Shown: positions 38,162-45,900, numbered from the stretch's first letter. The stretch is DNA of 64,000 nt from Bradyrhizobium barranii subsp. barranii (GCF_017565645.3 NZ_CP086136.1:4695501-4759500); one strand, 5' to 3'. Made by a program: numbers and translations. The notes: generated from the sequence alone by a model not told the origin.

Positions 38162-39406
38162 ATGAATGAAGACATAGCTGCCTACGTGGGTGTCGATTGG
38201 GCATCGGCGACACACTACGCTTACGCTTTGGATGCCCAAGGAGCAAAACTCGGCCATCGTTCGTTCCAACATAGCGGTGACGGGTTGGCTGAACTGGCAG
38301 ACTGGATTCAGCGCACGACGGGTGCCGAGCCAGGCCGGATCGCGATTGGCATCGAGGTCCCGCACGGGCCCGTCGTCGAGAGCCTGATGGATTCGGGTTT
38401 CCTGGTTCATGCGCTAAATCCAAAGCAGCTTGATCGATTTCGAGATCGCTTCACCATGGCAGGCGCCAAGGATGATCGGCTCGACGCTTTCGTGCTCGCT
38501 GATGCTCTGCGGACCGATAGCCGTTTCTATCGATTCCTGGAGCCAGTGCATCCGACGATCATTCAGCTACGTGAGTGGTCGCGCATGATGGAGGACTTGT
38601 CCGCCGAACGCAATCGCCTGGCCAACCGCTTTCGTCATCAGCTCTGGCGCTATTTCCCGCAAATGCTCGAGCTCGCGGAAGACTGGTCGCAGCAGTGGAT
38701 TTTGGATCTTTGGGATCTGATCCCCACACCGGCAAGGGCGCGGGCCGTGAGGATGTCGACGATCGCAAGGCGCCTTAAGGAGAGCAGGGTAAAGAGGTGG
38801 ACTGCGGACACCTTGCTCAATCATCTCCGCAGCACACCGATATCTGTTGCATCCGGTGTCACGGAAGCCTGCGTGGCGCATTGCGAGCTCATTCTAGGCC
38901 GTCTGCGGCTGGTTATGCAGCAGATGAAGCTCGCCATGAAGGAACTCGAGCGCCTGTGTTCGGCGGTGGCCGAACTTCCATCAGCGACCGGCATCGCGCC
39001 TCACGCCGATCCCAAGATCTTGCGGTCGATGCCTGGAATCGGAACGATCGTCCTCGCGGCACTTCTGTCCGAAGGACACGATGCGATCGTTCGTCGAGAC
39101 GCTCAGGCGCTTCGGGGATTATCGGGCGTCGTGCCCGTCACGAGACGCAGCGGTAAGCAAATTGTCGTGGTCATGAGGCAGTCTTGTCCGCACCGTCTGA
39201 GGACCGCTGTCTATCATTGGGCACGCGTTGCGGTGCTGCATGACTTCCAAACACGCAATCGATATGCCGCCTTACGCAAGCGTGGACATTCCCATGCCCG
39301 CGCGCTCCGATCAATCGGCAGCAGGTTGATTGGCGTTGCTTGTGCCATGCTCAGGACCGGCGAACTCTTCGACAACGGCCGACCGCCGCAGTCCGCGGCG
39401 GCCTGA
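38162..39406 (+). CDS. IS110-family transposase (DEDD)
   Basis: A 414-aa transposase. The N-terminal DEDD domain starts YVGVDWASATHYAYALD (first Asp), continues IGIEVPHGP (Glu) and reaches KDDRLDAFVLADAL (DD pair). The C-terminal transposase_20 domain has RSMPGIGTIVLAALLSEG (HhH-like) and the conserved S near GLSGVVPVTRRSGK. The element lacks terminal inverted repeats, as IS110s do, so its edges are not fixed. IS110-group enzymes use an RNA encoded in the left end to choose donor and target. Intact. GGAGGGAAGGG precedes the ATG. Confidence 0.93.
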   Translation: MNEDIAAYVGVDWASATHYAYALDAQGAKLGHRSFQHSGDGLAELADWIQRTTGAEPGRIAIGIEVPHGPVVESLMDSGFLVHALNPKQLDRFRDRFTMAGAKDDRLDAFVLADALRTDSRFYRFLEPVHPTIIQLREWSRMMEDLSAERNRLANRFRHQLWRYFPQMLELAEDWSQQWILDLWDLIPTPARARAVRMSTIARRLKESRVKRWTADTLLNHLRSTPISVASGVTEACVAHCELILGRLRLVMQQMKLAMKELERLCSAVAELPSATGIAPHADPKILRSMPGIGTIVLAALLSEGHDAIVRRDAQALRGLSGVVPVTRRSGKQIVVVMRQSCPHRLRTAVYHWARVAVLHDFQTRNRYAALRKRGHSHARALRSIGSRLIGVACAMLRTGELFDNGRPPQSAAA

Positions 39407-39941
39407 TCCTGCCGTCGGCGAGACGCGAAGCTTCCAAATTGCGTAGCGTCGCGACGACGACAGGCCCGGATGTAACCAGTCGTTCTTCACATCAGCGAGC
39501 GATGGCACTTATGAGTGTTGTCGCCGTGCCGGCGTTGTTTTGCGCGTCGCTGCGCTCGCGCGGCGAAGGCTTAGGGCTCCGCCCTCAGCGCGCTGCGGAG
39601 TGCTTTCCGCCCAGCTTCGGTCGCTTCTCACTGACGCGATCGGCGACAGATATCCACGCTCCCTGCAGCCGGTTCCCCGCGAAGGCACTCGCTCCGCTTG
39701 CACACCCGCTGCTCGCCGCGAGGCAGGGCTTCGAGCGCGATGTTGCGCTCTTCACCCTGCCCAAAAGGTGAGAACGGGAAGCTGCAAATGTTTGGCCGAA
39801 CTTGCGAGAAAATGGCTCTTGCAAAAGGTGGGGAGTCCCCTGCGGTCCTGCCGCCCTTGCCCTTGCTACCCCAGGTCTCGCCGACGGGCAGGGTTGCAGC
39901 GCAGCGCTGCGCTTCAACCTCAGCCCATTGGAGAAACGACC
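39407..39941. other. Non-coding leader of the DUF932 gene, with IS110 right end
   Basis: 535 bp. The first part holds the IS110 right end (edge unknown). From about 39530 the sequence is GC-rich with repeated short inversions (AGGGC-TCC-GCCCT at 39573-39585 and several GCGCGC runs). An ORF can be traced through it in the DUF932 frame but has no conserved sequence. The last 20 bp hold a GGAGAAACG ribosome site for the gene at 39942. Confidence 0.45.
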
Positions 39942-41138
39942 ATGAACATGATGACTTTATCGCAAGGCCAACAGTCGGCTTCCGGCGCCTTTCGTGTGGA
40001 TGTATCGCGTGGCCAACGAATTGGCCGTGTGTCGTCGGAATGGTTCTCGCGACCGGATGACGAACGTTATTTGAACCTGCCTGACCTCTATGACGCCGTA
40101 CGCGGTCGCGCCGAGCGCGCGCAGGCGCGGACGGTGGAAAGCCGGGCCATCCGGGTAGAGGCCAACAGCACCAATTCCGAGCGACTGGCCTTGACGGTAC
40201 CCGGACGTGACGAGCCAGTGGCGCCCACCCATTGGAGCTTTGGCCAGTTGTGCACGCTGGTCGGCGCGCCGACCTCCTATCTGCGGCAACTTCCTGCGGC
40301 GCTGTCAGGCATCAACCTGCAACATGGTCTGCTCTCGCACCGCGCCGAGCTCGTGAAAACCCTCGAGGCCGATAACGGGAGGGTCGAGCTTCGTGCCGTC
40401 ACCGGGCCGGACTATGGCCGCATCTGGGATCATGAACTCGTCGCCGCCGTGATGAAGATCGCAGGCAACGGCACAGGCGATACCCGGTGGAAGGTGCCGG
40501 GTGTGCTGGATTGGTCAACGATGACCCACAATCCCTTTGTGGACGTGACCAAGGACACAACGACGCTTTACGCCAGTGACCGCGACGTGTTCCTGTTTCT
40601 GGTCGACGATACCAACCCGATCGAGGCGGGGCGACTGCCGGACGGATCTCCGGATTTGTATTTTCGGGGATTTTACTGCTGGAACAGCGAGGTCGGCAGC
40701 AAGACGCTAGGCATTGCGAGCTTCTACCTCCGGGCCGTCTGCATGAACCGCAATCTTTGGGGCGTCGAGAATTTCGAGGAGATCACGATCCGGCATTCCA
40801 AATTTGCGGCGCAACGTTTCGCGCATGAAGCCGCACCGGCACTGATCAGCTTTGCCAATTCCTCGCCCGCGCCATTCGTTGCGGGAATCAAGGCCGCGCG
40901 GGAGCGGATCGTTGCGCGGACGGACGAAGACCGGGAGACCTTCCTTCGCAAGAATGGGTTTTCCAAATCCGAGACCGCGAAAATCATCGAAACAGTTCTA
41001 GGTGAAGAAGATCGCAAGCCGGAGAGCATCTTTGATTTCGTGCAGGGCATCACCGCCTTTGCCCGCGGCAAGGCTCATCAGGACACACGTCTTGAGCTAG
41101 AGGGCAAAGCAAAGCGCTTGATGGAGCGCGCCATCTGA
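39942..41138 (+). CDS. DUF932 domain protein
   Basis: A 398-aa protein of the DUF932 family, found in phages, plasmids and ICEs, usually alongside transfer genes and often in early-transferred cargo. Recognisable: LPDLYDAVRGRAERAQAR near residue 40, the core VTGPDYGRIWDHELVAAV near 155 and LYFRGFYCWNSEVGSKTLGIASFYLR near 250, with a helical C terminus. No enzymatic motif is known. The start at 39942 follows GGAGAAACG; longer in-frame codons to 39540 are non-conserved. The long structured leader suggests unusual transcription control. Confidence 0.82.
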   Translation: MNMMTLSQGQQSASGAFRVDVSRGQRIGRVSSEWFSRPDDERYLNLPDLYDAVRGRAERAQARTVESRAIRVEANSTNSERLALTVPGRDEPVAPTHWSFGQLCTLVGAPTSYLRQLPAALSGINLQHGLLSHRAELVKTLEADNGRVELRAVTGPDYGRIWDHELVAAVMKIAGNGTGDTRWKVPGVLDWSTMTHNPFVDVTKDTTTLYASDRDVFLFLVDDTNPIEAGRLPDGSPDLYFRGFYCWNSEVGSKTLGIASFYLRAVCMNRNLWGVENFEEITIRHSKFAAQRFAHEAAPALISFANSSPAPFVAGIKAARERIVARTDEDRETFLRKNGFSKSETAKIIETVLGEEDRKPESIFDFVQGITAFARGKAHQDTRLELEGKAKRLMERAI

Positions 41139-41143
41139 AGACA

Positions 41144-41274
41144 CGGGCAGCGTAACCGGGCGCCGGTTGCGCGGCCTTGCTGCGCCAGGCCTATGCGCCG
41201 CCGCCGATCCGGCTTACCGGATCGGCGGCGGTGACGCTGCCCGCGTCCGACGCTCGCCGGGCCTTCGGCCCGGC
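41144..41274. other. Nested perfect hairpins downstream of DUF932
   Basis: Outer arms CGGGCAGCGT (41144-41153) and ACGCTGCCCG (41234-41243) enclose a perfect 15-bp stem CCGCCGCCGATCCGG with loop CTTA (41198-41231). A second hairpin GCCGGGCC-TTC-GGCCCGGC follows at 41256-41274. No T-tract follows, so this is not a standard intrinsic terminator. It could block read-through towards the convergent qseC-like gene or have a role as single-stranded DNA during transfer. Confidence 0.65.
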
Positions 41275-41322
41275 TCGCGAAAGTCACAGTCTACGATTGT
41301 TCAAAATTGGCTTCGCACCCGA

Positions 41323-41574
41323 TCATTTCCGCTTTGCAGGTTTTGATCGCTCGCTTCGTGCCTCTTCGTCTGGCAGGACGAGGTCGACGTGACTGACGCC
41401 TAAAGTGCTTGCCAGTTCAAACAGTGTTACAACAGTTGGATTGCGGCGGCCACGCTCCAGGTCACTGACATATTGTTGGGTAAAGCCGGACGCTTCGGCG
41501 AATTTTTCCTGCGTGAAGCGCTTCTGCTTCCGCAGTCTTGCGAAATTCCGACCGACCAACTTGCGCATGTCCAT
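41323..41574 (-). CDS. qseC: Xre-family regulator, QseC-like
   Basis: An 83-aa Cro/CI-type DNA-binding protein: KLVGRNFARLRKQKRFTQEKFAEASGFTQQYVSDLERGRRNPTVVTLFELASTLGV spans a full five-helix HTH_3 domain. In Mesorhizobium loti ICEMlSymR7A, QseC is a protein of this type, encoded divergently from the antiactivator qseM, and it sets which of the two is expressed. The gene here has the same orientation relative to a qseM-like gene with a shared 158-bp intergenic region holding an inverted repeat. The symbol rests on that context, not on an alignment. Confidence 0.72.
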   Translation of the reverse strand: MDMRKLVGRNFARLRKQKRFTQEKFAEASGFTQQYVSDLERGRRNPTVVTLFELASTLGVSHVDLVLPDEEARSERSKPAKRK

Positions 41575-41590
41575 CGGCGCAAGTTGCGGC

Positions 41591-41625
41591 TTTACATACT
41601 ATGAGGTTTATCTCCTATAATATGT
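41591..41625. promoter_or_regulatory. Predicted qseM promoter overlapping a QseC-type operator
   Basis: TTTACA (41591-41596) and TATAAT (41616-41621) resemble -35 and -10 boxes reading towards qseM, with a 19-bp spacer. The same DNA contains an imperfect inverted repeat ACATACTATGAGG...CTCCTATAATATGT (41594-41625). A controller-type HTH protein bound here would cover the promoter. The local AT-richness stands out from the surrounding GC-rich DNA. Confidence 0.55.
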
Positions 41626-41732
41626 ATTCAACTATCGCGTGCTGGCACCGTCAATGGAATGCGGCTAAATTTGGACGCGTTCACCACTCTGGCGGCCAAG
41701 CGTCTAGAATTGTTGTAAGTGGATTGGAAGCC

Positions 41733-42005
41733 ATGAAGAAGCCGCCGCTCGATCCCGACATTGCGGACGTTGCCCCCTCGGATCCGAAGCTGACGCCGTA
41801 TGACGAGCAGCATGTTGTGACGTATATGCGACTTCTGCAGGCAGAGGGTGAGGGCGCTGACTGGAGAGAAGTCGCTCAGCTCGTGCTTAAGATTGACCCG
41901 GTGCGTGAGCCGGATCGTGCGCGGAATGCATACCAGAGTCACCTCGCGCGCGCTAAGTGGGCCAGCGAGCAAGGACGTCTCTTGCGTGGTACTAGCTCAA
42001 ACTAG
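41733..42005 (+). CDS. qseM: QseM-like antiactivator
   Basis: A 90-aa protein with sequence such as LTPYDEQHVVTYMRLLQAEGEGADWREVAQLVLKIDPVREPDRARNAYQSHLARAKW, the helical pattern of the DUF2285-related small proteins called QseM. In M. loti R7A, QseM binds TraR and FseA and so blocks quorum-induced ICE excision and transfer. Here it lies divergent from a qseC-like gene and upstream of an fseA-like gene, the same module. The ATG at 41733 is preferred; the frame extends upstream but overlaps the qseC-like gene. Confidence 0.72.
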   Translation: MKKPPLDPDIADVAPSDPKLTPYDEQHVVTYMRLLQAEGEGADWREVAQLVLKIDPVREPDRARNAYQSHLARAKWASEQGRLLRGTSSN

Positions 42006-42055
42006 AAAAGCTTTATCGACCGGAACGTCTATTGAAAATCGTTTCCTTCAGCCGA

Positions 42056-42086
42056 CACGTGGTCATCCGGAAGCACCACGTGGTGC
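42056..42086. promoter_or_regulatory. Palindrome and spaced repeat upstream of the fseA-like gene
   Basis: GCACCACGTGGTGC (42073-42086) is a perfect 14-bp palindrome, and the octamer CACGTGGT it contains also occurs at 42056-42063, 21 bp upstream, two helical turns away. Position 84 bp before the fseA-like start suits an activator site (for example a LuxR/TraR-type or other dimeric regulator). The protein that binds is unknown. Confidence 0.5.
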
Positions 42087-42169
42087 CAAACTAGGGACTT
42101 CCTGCAACCCAATCGATTAGAACTATTGCGCCGCAATCCTTGTTAGCTGCGTGCAATGGGGCGAAAGCA

Positions 42170-42944
42170 ATGCCTAAATTCGACTGGCGGTCGTCAGAGT
42201 CCTACAAGAGCCTTCAAGATGCCGATGTTATCGATGTCGCCTGGGAGTTCCTTCGTCGAAACCCGGATTACCGACGCGACTATGAAGAGACGATCAAGAA
42301 CAGCCCGGATGGCGAAGTAACCCCCGAGTTTAGGAGGAGATGGGGCATCTGCTTTCGCCCATGACCCGCAGAGGTCCTTCGACGAACAGACGATCTTCTG
42401 GGCGCCGGAGGTTCTGTCGTCCGTCGTCCCGGTCGCAGTGACCGTGTCGCCCGTCAGCAGTGGCGCAGCGTCTCGGCCGGTGCTTGATCTCGCCACTGGC
42501 CAGGTCCGCCGCGCTGCTGACGGCTGGCATGCTGTGCTGCGCATCGGTGCGGTGGAACATCGCGTCTGGTTCAAAGCGCCGCTGGAAGTAGGGGCCCACT
42601 ACGTCGCCGAGTTACCGTTCGACGGCGACTTCGACGAACGCGCGTACGCGGCACGACGGTTATGGCGCGCAATAAAGGGGCGCACGGCAGGCCCTGCGTT
42701 TCGCGATCTGTCAAAGCAAAGGCGCGAGCGGTTGAGTGAAGCTATTCGCGCGCTCGATGCACAGAGCGATGGCAGCACATATCGCGCCATCGCAGAAGCG
42801 CTGTTCGGCAAGAAACGCATCCCAGATCGAGCCTGGAAAACTCACGATCTGCGCAATCGAACCGTCCGTCTGGTGCAAACCGGCCTCGCACTGGTGCACG
42901 GCGGTTATCGCCGACTTCTGCGACCCGGGCGTAGAGACGAATAG
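42170..42944 (+). CDS. fseA: FseA-like activator (DUF6499-DUF2285), two frames joined by a +1 shift
   Basis: The first frame (42170-42364) encodes 64 residues MPKFDWRSSESYKSLQDADV...RRRWGICFRP, matching DUF6499. It stops at TGA, but the next frame continues HDPQRSFDEQTIFWAPEVL and on to LRNRTVRLVQTGLALVHGGYRRLL, a DUF2285 domain ending at 42944. A shift of +1 at TTTCGCCCATGAC joins them (CGC-CAT, or CCA-GAC). In M. loti R7A the FseA activator of rdfS is made by exactly such a +1 programmed frameshift between msi172 and msi171. UGAC is a weak stop context, as in prfB. A simple mutation or sequencing error is the alternative. Placement between qseM and rdfS supports the programmed reading. Confidence 0.72.
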
Positions 42945-42954
42945 CGCCCTCGGC

Positions 42955-42982
42955 TTGGGGGTATCGAAAATCGCCCCCTCAA
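42955..42982. promoter_or_regulatory. Imperfect palindrome upstream of the rdfS-like gene
   Basis: TTGGGGG and CCCCCTCAA flank TATCGAAAATCG, giving an inverted repeat of about 28 bp with an AT-rich centre. It lies 97-124 bp before the excisionase start, immediately after the fseA-like stop. It is the best candidate for the site where an FseA-type activator would act on the rdfS promoter; nothing direct shows this. Confidence 0.4.
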
Positions 42983-43078
42983 TCTTCGGCATCCCCATCC
43001 GATATCGCGCTTCTCCATGATGACCGCACTCACGCCGGCGCCGCCATCCGCAGCGCGCTGTCACCTTGGAGCTCCCAA

Positions 43079-43360
43079 ATGCCCGATCCGATGGCCGGAC
43101 TACCCCCGCGCTTCCTGCGTACACCGGAGGCCGCGCGCTATCTTGGCCTTTCCGGTCGCACGCTCGAGAAGCACCGCACGTACGGCACCGGGCCGACGTA
43201 TCGGAAGATCGGCGGTCGTGTGGTCTATGCACTGGATGATCTGAAAGCTTGGGCCGATCTCGGCGCCAAAACGTCGACGTCCGATCCCGGCAAGGGGACG
43301 GTCTTGCCTGCCAAGAAGCATCCGACCCTGCGCCCCTATGCGGGCCAGGAACGTCGCTGA
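43079..43360 (+). CDS. rdfS: RdfS-like excisionase/recombination directionality factor
   Basis: A 93-aa protein with a winged helix-turn-helix of the excisionase/MerR type: RFLRTPEAARYLGLSGRTLEKHRTYGTGPTYRKIGGRVVYALDDLKAWAD. RdfS of M. loti has this form and switches the integrase to excision. Location between an fseA-like gene and repA/relaxase genes is as expected. A GGAG site lies about 8 bp before the ATG. The symbol is inferred from domain and order. Confidence 0.72.
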   Translation: MPDPMAGLPPRFLRTPEAARYLGLSGRTLEKHRTYGTGPTYRKIGGRVVYALDDLKAWADLGAKTSTSDPGKGTVLPAKKHPTLRPYAGQERR

Positions 43361-43381
43361 TCGGCGCGTGAGGCAGTGACC

Positions 43382-44263
43382 ATGCGGCGCAAACACCATT
43401 CCGAGCGCGACCAGCTTGAGCTCTTTCGGGCGCTACCCGGCGATCTAGCGCCCCGCGACGCACAGGATCTGATGGCTTATCCGTTCTTCTCGCTGGCAAA
43501 AACAAAGCGCATCGTGCCGATCGATTTCCGTACCGGTGCGATCGCAATTCGTGTCGAAGCCGTGCCGGAACACGGCATGGCAACCATCTGGGATGCAGAC
43601 GTTCTGATCTGGGCTGCTTCCCAGATCGTCGAAGCTCGTGACGCCGGCTTGAAGACGTCGCGCCTGATGGCTGCAACGCCTTACGAGATTCTGACGTTTG
43701 TCGGCCGCGGCACCAGCGCGAGGGACTATGACCGACTGAAGGCGGGTCTCGACAGACTTCAGTCAACGACCGTGCTGACATCGATCCGCCAGCCGGCAGA
43801 GCGGCGACGGCATCGCTTCTCCTGGATCAACGAGTGGAAGGAGACGGCCGATGCAAATGGTCGCCCATTTGGCCTCGAGCTGATCCTGCCGGACTGGTTC
43901 TACGCGGGCGTAATCGATGACGCGCTCGTGCTGACGATTGATCGCGCTTATTTCGATCTGACGGGCGGGCTTGAGCGCTGGCTTTATCGTCTTGTGCGTA
44001 AGCACGGCGGTCGGCAGGACGGCGGTTGGAGTTTTGATCTTGTGCACCTCCATGCCAAGTCCGGCATCCTTTCTCCGCTCAAGCACTTTGCTTACGACGT
44101 ACGTCAGATCGTTCAGCGCCAGACATTGCCTGGCTATCAGCTCGTGCTCACGCGCGATCCGAACGGCGCCGAGCGACTGAACTTCGCGCCTACGCCTGTT
44201 GATCCCTTAACGGCACGTCTGCGCCGGCGCGGTCTCATTCCAAATTCGGAGGACAATCTGTGA
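43382..44263 (+). CDS. Replication initiator protein A (RepA, RPA family)
   Basis: A 293-aa plasmid-type initiator (PF10134-like): YPFFSLAKTKRIVPIDFRTGAIAIRVEAVPEHGMATIWDADVLIWAAS, ATPYEILTFVGRGTSARDYDRLKAGLDRLQSTTV, and WLYRLVRKHGGRQDGGWSFDLVHLHAKSG are the landmark blocks. Such genes let ICEs replicate autonomously after excision. The ATG at 43382 is used; a GTG two codons earlier is also possible. Three iteron-like repeats start 6 bp after its stop, supporting a working oriV. The downstream gene, commonly parA in this type of cluster, is missing. Confidence 0.88.
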   Translation: MRRKHHSERDQLELFRALPGDLAPRDAQDLMAYPFFSLAKTKRIVPIDFRTGAIAIRVEAVPEHGMATIWDADVLIWAASQIVEARDAGLKTSRLMAATPYEILTFVGRGTSARDYDRLKAGLDRLQSTTVLTSIRQPAERRRHRFSWINEWKETADANGRPFGLELILPDWFYAGVIDDALVLTIDRAYFDLTGGLERWLYRLVRKHGGRQDGGWSFDLVHLHAKSGILSPLKHFAYDVRQIVQRQTLPGYQLVLTRDPNGAERLNFAPTPVDPLTARLRRRGLIPNSEDNL

Positions 44264-44268
44264 ATCAG

Positions 44269-44333
44269 CTCGTGCTATCGAGGACCGCAACCCTCGTGCT
44301 ATCGGGGACCCAATCCTCGTGCTATCGAGGACC
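44269..44333. repeat. Three iteron-like direct repeats (candidate oriV)
   Basis: CTCGTGCTATCGAGGACC occurs at 44269-44286, again as CTCGTGCTATCGGGGACC at 44293-44310, and as the first form at 44316-44333. Spacing is 24 and 23 bp, so every copy faces the same side of the helix within two turns. They lie directly behind a RepA-type initiator gene, the usual place for initiator-binding iterons. Confidence 0.75.
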
Positions 44334-44850
44334 GAAATCGAGCTTAAGAGCTTGCTTCTCCTCGTTTTCTAGCCCCTCTAACTTTACTAACGTACTGACA
44401 CTAACTTCTTGTTGTGAATCAGTGCGTTGTGAACAAGTAGGCCGCGCGCGCAACGAGGATGCCTCATGCATCTACTCTCTCACGCGGAAATCCTTCCTGC
44501 AATGCGATTCTTGTCGCCAATGCACGCGCACGGACGCGATCGCGCGCAAAACCACGCGATCACCAGCATCGTCGTCACCGCATTACACTCGTGGCTTTCC
44601 CTTGCGGCAGCTCGCTCGTCGAGGAGAACTCGCTAACGTCCGTGGTTGGCACGACGGCCACCACATGCCGGAATCTGGAGAATGGGCGGTCAGGCTAACC
44701 AGCGCCGTGCTTGTTGGCTTCAAAAGTGTGCATGAAGCCGCCGGCAAGAGAAGTTGCGATCTCACCCAAAACCCCGTCTCCTCGGGAGACGCCGCTCCGC
44801 CGTGGCGGAAGGAGAAGGCGCGCGTGGAAGCGGCCGGGTCGCGGAGGCCC
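44334..44850. other. Non-coding gap after the iterons
   Basis: 517 bp with no credible gene. The first about 120 bp are AT-richer (TAACTTTACTAACGTACTGACACTAAC-like blocks), as seen next to replication origins. The remainder up to 44850 is GC-rich and includes the unknown end of the adjacent IS110 element (CTCCTCGGGAG inverted pair near 44778). No parA-like frame or remnant was recognised. Confidence 0.45.
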
Positions 44851-45900
44851 TTACATCGCCGCAGCGACCCGGCCGCGCTTGCCGCCGGCGCCAAACCGGA
44901 AGGTCGTGCCATCGATCCAGATCTTGTGCAGCAGCACGGCGAGCGCGCGCGCCACGGCCGTCGCGGCGCGCTTCAGACCCTTCTTCCTGGCCAGCCGCAG
45001 GCCCCACAGCCGCAGCTTAAAATTCTTATGGATCCGTGTCAGGATCGCGATCGCCGCCTCGTACAGCATCGTCCGCGTCAGCTCATCGCCGCATTTGGAG
45101 ATGCTGCCGATCCGGTCGGTTTGTCCGGACTGGTAACGTCGTGGCGTCAGCCCGAAATGGGCGCCGACATTGGTCGACTTCCTGAATCGCGCCGGATCGT
45201 CGACGGTGGCGCGGAATGTCAGCGCCACCGATGCGCCCACACCGGGCACGGTCATCATCCGTCTAACCGCGCTGTCGCTGCGCGCTGCCGTCAGGGCCAA
45301 GCGGTGCAGTTTTGCCAGCTGCAGCCGCATCGCGCTTCTAGCGTCCAGCAACGGCGTGACGATGGCCTCCAGCTCCGTCTTCCCGGCCATGATCTCGCGC
45401 ACCCGCGCATCAAAACGGCCGACCGAGATCTCGCCGACCTTAAGGCCGAACGGCCGCAACAGGCCGCGGATCATGTTCTCCATGTCCAGCACCTTGCCGA
45501 GCAGCGCCTTGCGCCCGACCAGCAGCGCCCGCAACGTCTGTGCGCTCTCCGACTTGACATGGATCGCGCGGAACCAGCCGGTCCGCATCATCTGGGCGAT
45601 GCCCTTGGCGTCATTCCGGTCGGTCTTGTTCAGCATGGCGTTCAGCGCCGCCTTGGCGTGCCGGGTCTCGATGCAAAACACGGGGAGGCCCTTGTCGGCG
45701 AGCGCCGTGTACAACCAGGCGCTATAGGAAAAGGCCTCCAGGCCGACGCGCCGGAGGTGAATGCCCCATTCCGCCAAAAACAGCTCGATTGCGTCCGGAT
45801 CGGTCTCGAGTTTCCCTTCCCGGACGACCTTGCCGTCGCCGTCCACCACGCAAATGTTTGTCGCCTCCAGCGACACGTCGAGCCCTGCATAGAAGTCCAT
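44851..45900 (-). CDS. IS110-family transposase (second, unrelated copy)
   Basis: A 349-aa DEDD transposase. YAGLDVSLEATNICVVDGDG (first Asp), VGLEAFSYSAWLY (Glu), and LNKTDRNDAKGIAQMM (DD) form the N-terminal site; MTVPGVGASVALTFRATVDDPARFRKSTNVGAHFGLTPRRYQSG is the C-terminal transposase_20 domain. The start at 45900 (MDFYAGLD) is preferred over 45969. It differs strongly from the transposase at 38162. Element ends are not defined. Confidence 0.92.
   Translation of the reverse strand: MDFYAGLDVSLEATNICVVDGDGKVVREGKLETDPDAIELFLAEWGIHLRRVGLEAFSYSAWLYTALADKGLPVFCIETRHAKAALNAMLNKTDRNDAKGIAQMMRTGWFRAIHVKSESAQTLRALLVGRKALLGKVLDMENMIRGLLRPFGLKVGEISVGRFDARVREIMAGKTELEAIVTPLLDARSAMRLQLAKLHRLALTAARSDSAVRRMMTVPGVGASVALTFRATVDDPARFRKSTNVGAHFGLTPRRYQSGQTDRIGSISKCGDELTRTMLYEAAIAILTRIHKNFKLRLWGLRLARKKGLKRAATAVARALAVLLHKIWIDGTTFRFGAGGKRGRVAAAM

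Noticed and set aside
39540..39941. N-terminal extension of DUF932 by 134 residues
   Set aside because: Codes for Arg/Cys-rich non-conserved sequence through hairpin DNA; a good ribosome site is at 39942.
44269..44333. The three 18-bp repeats as a mini CRISPR
   Set aside because: The spacers are only 5-6 bp and nearly alike; position after RepA points to iterons.
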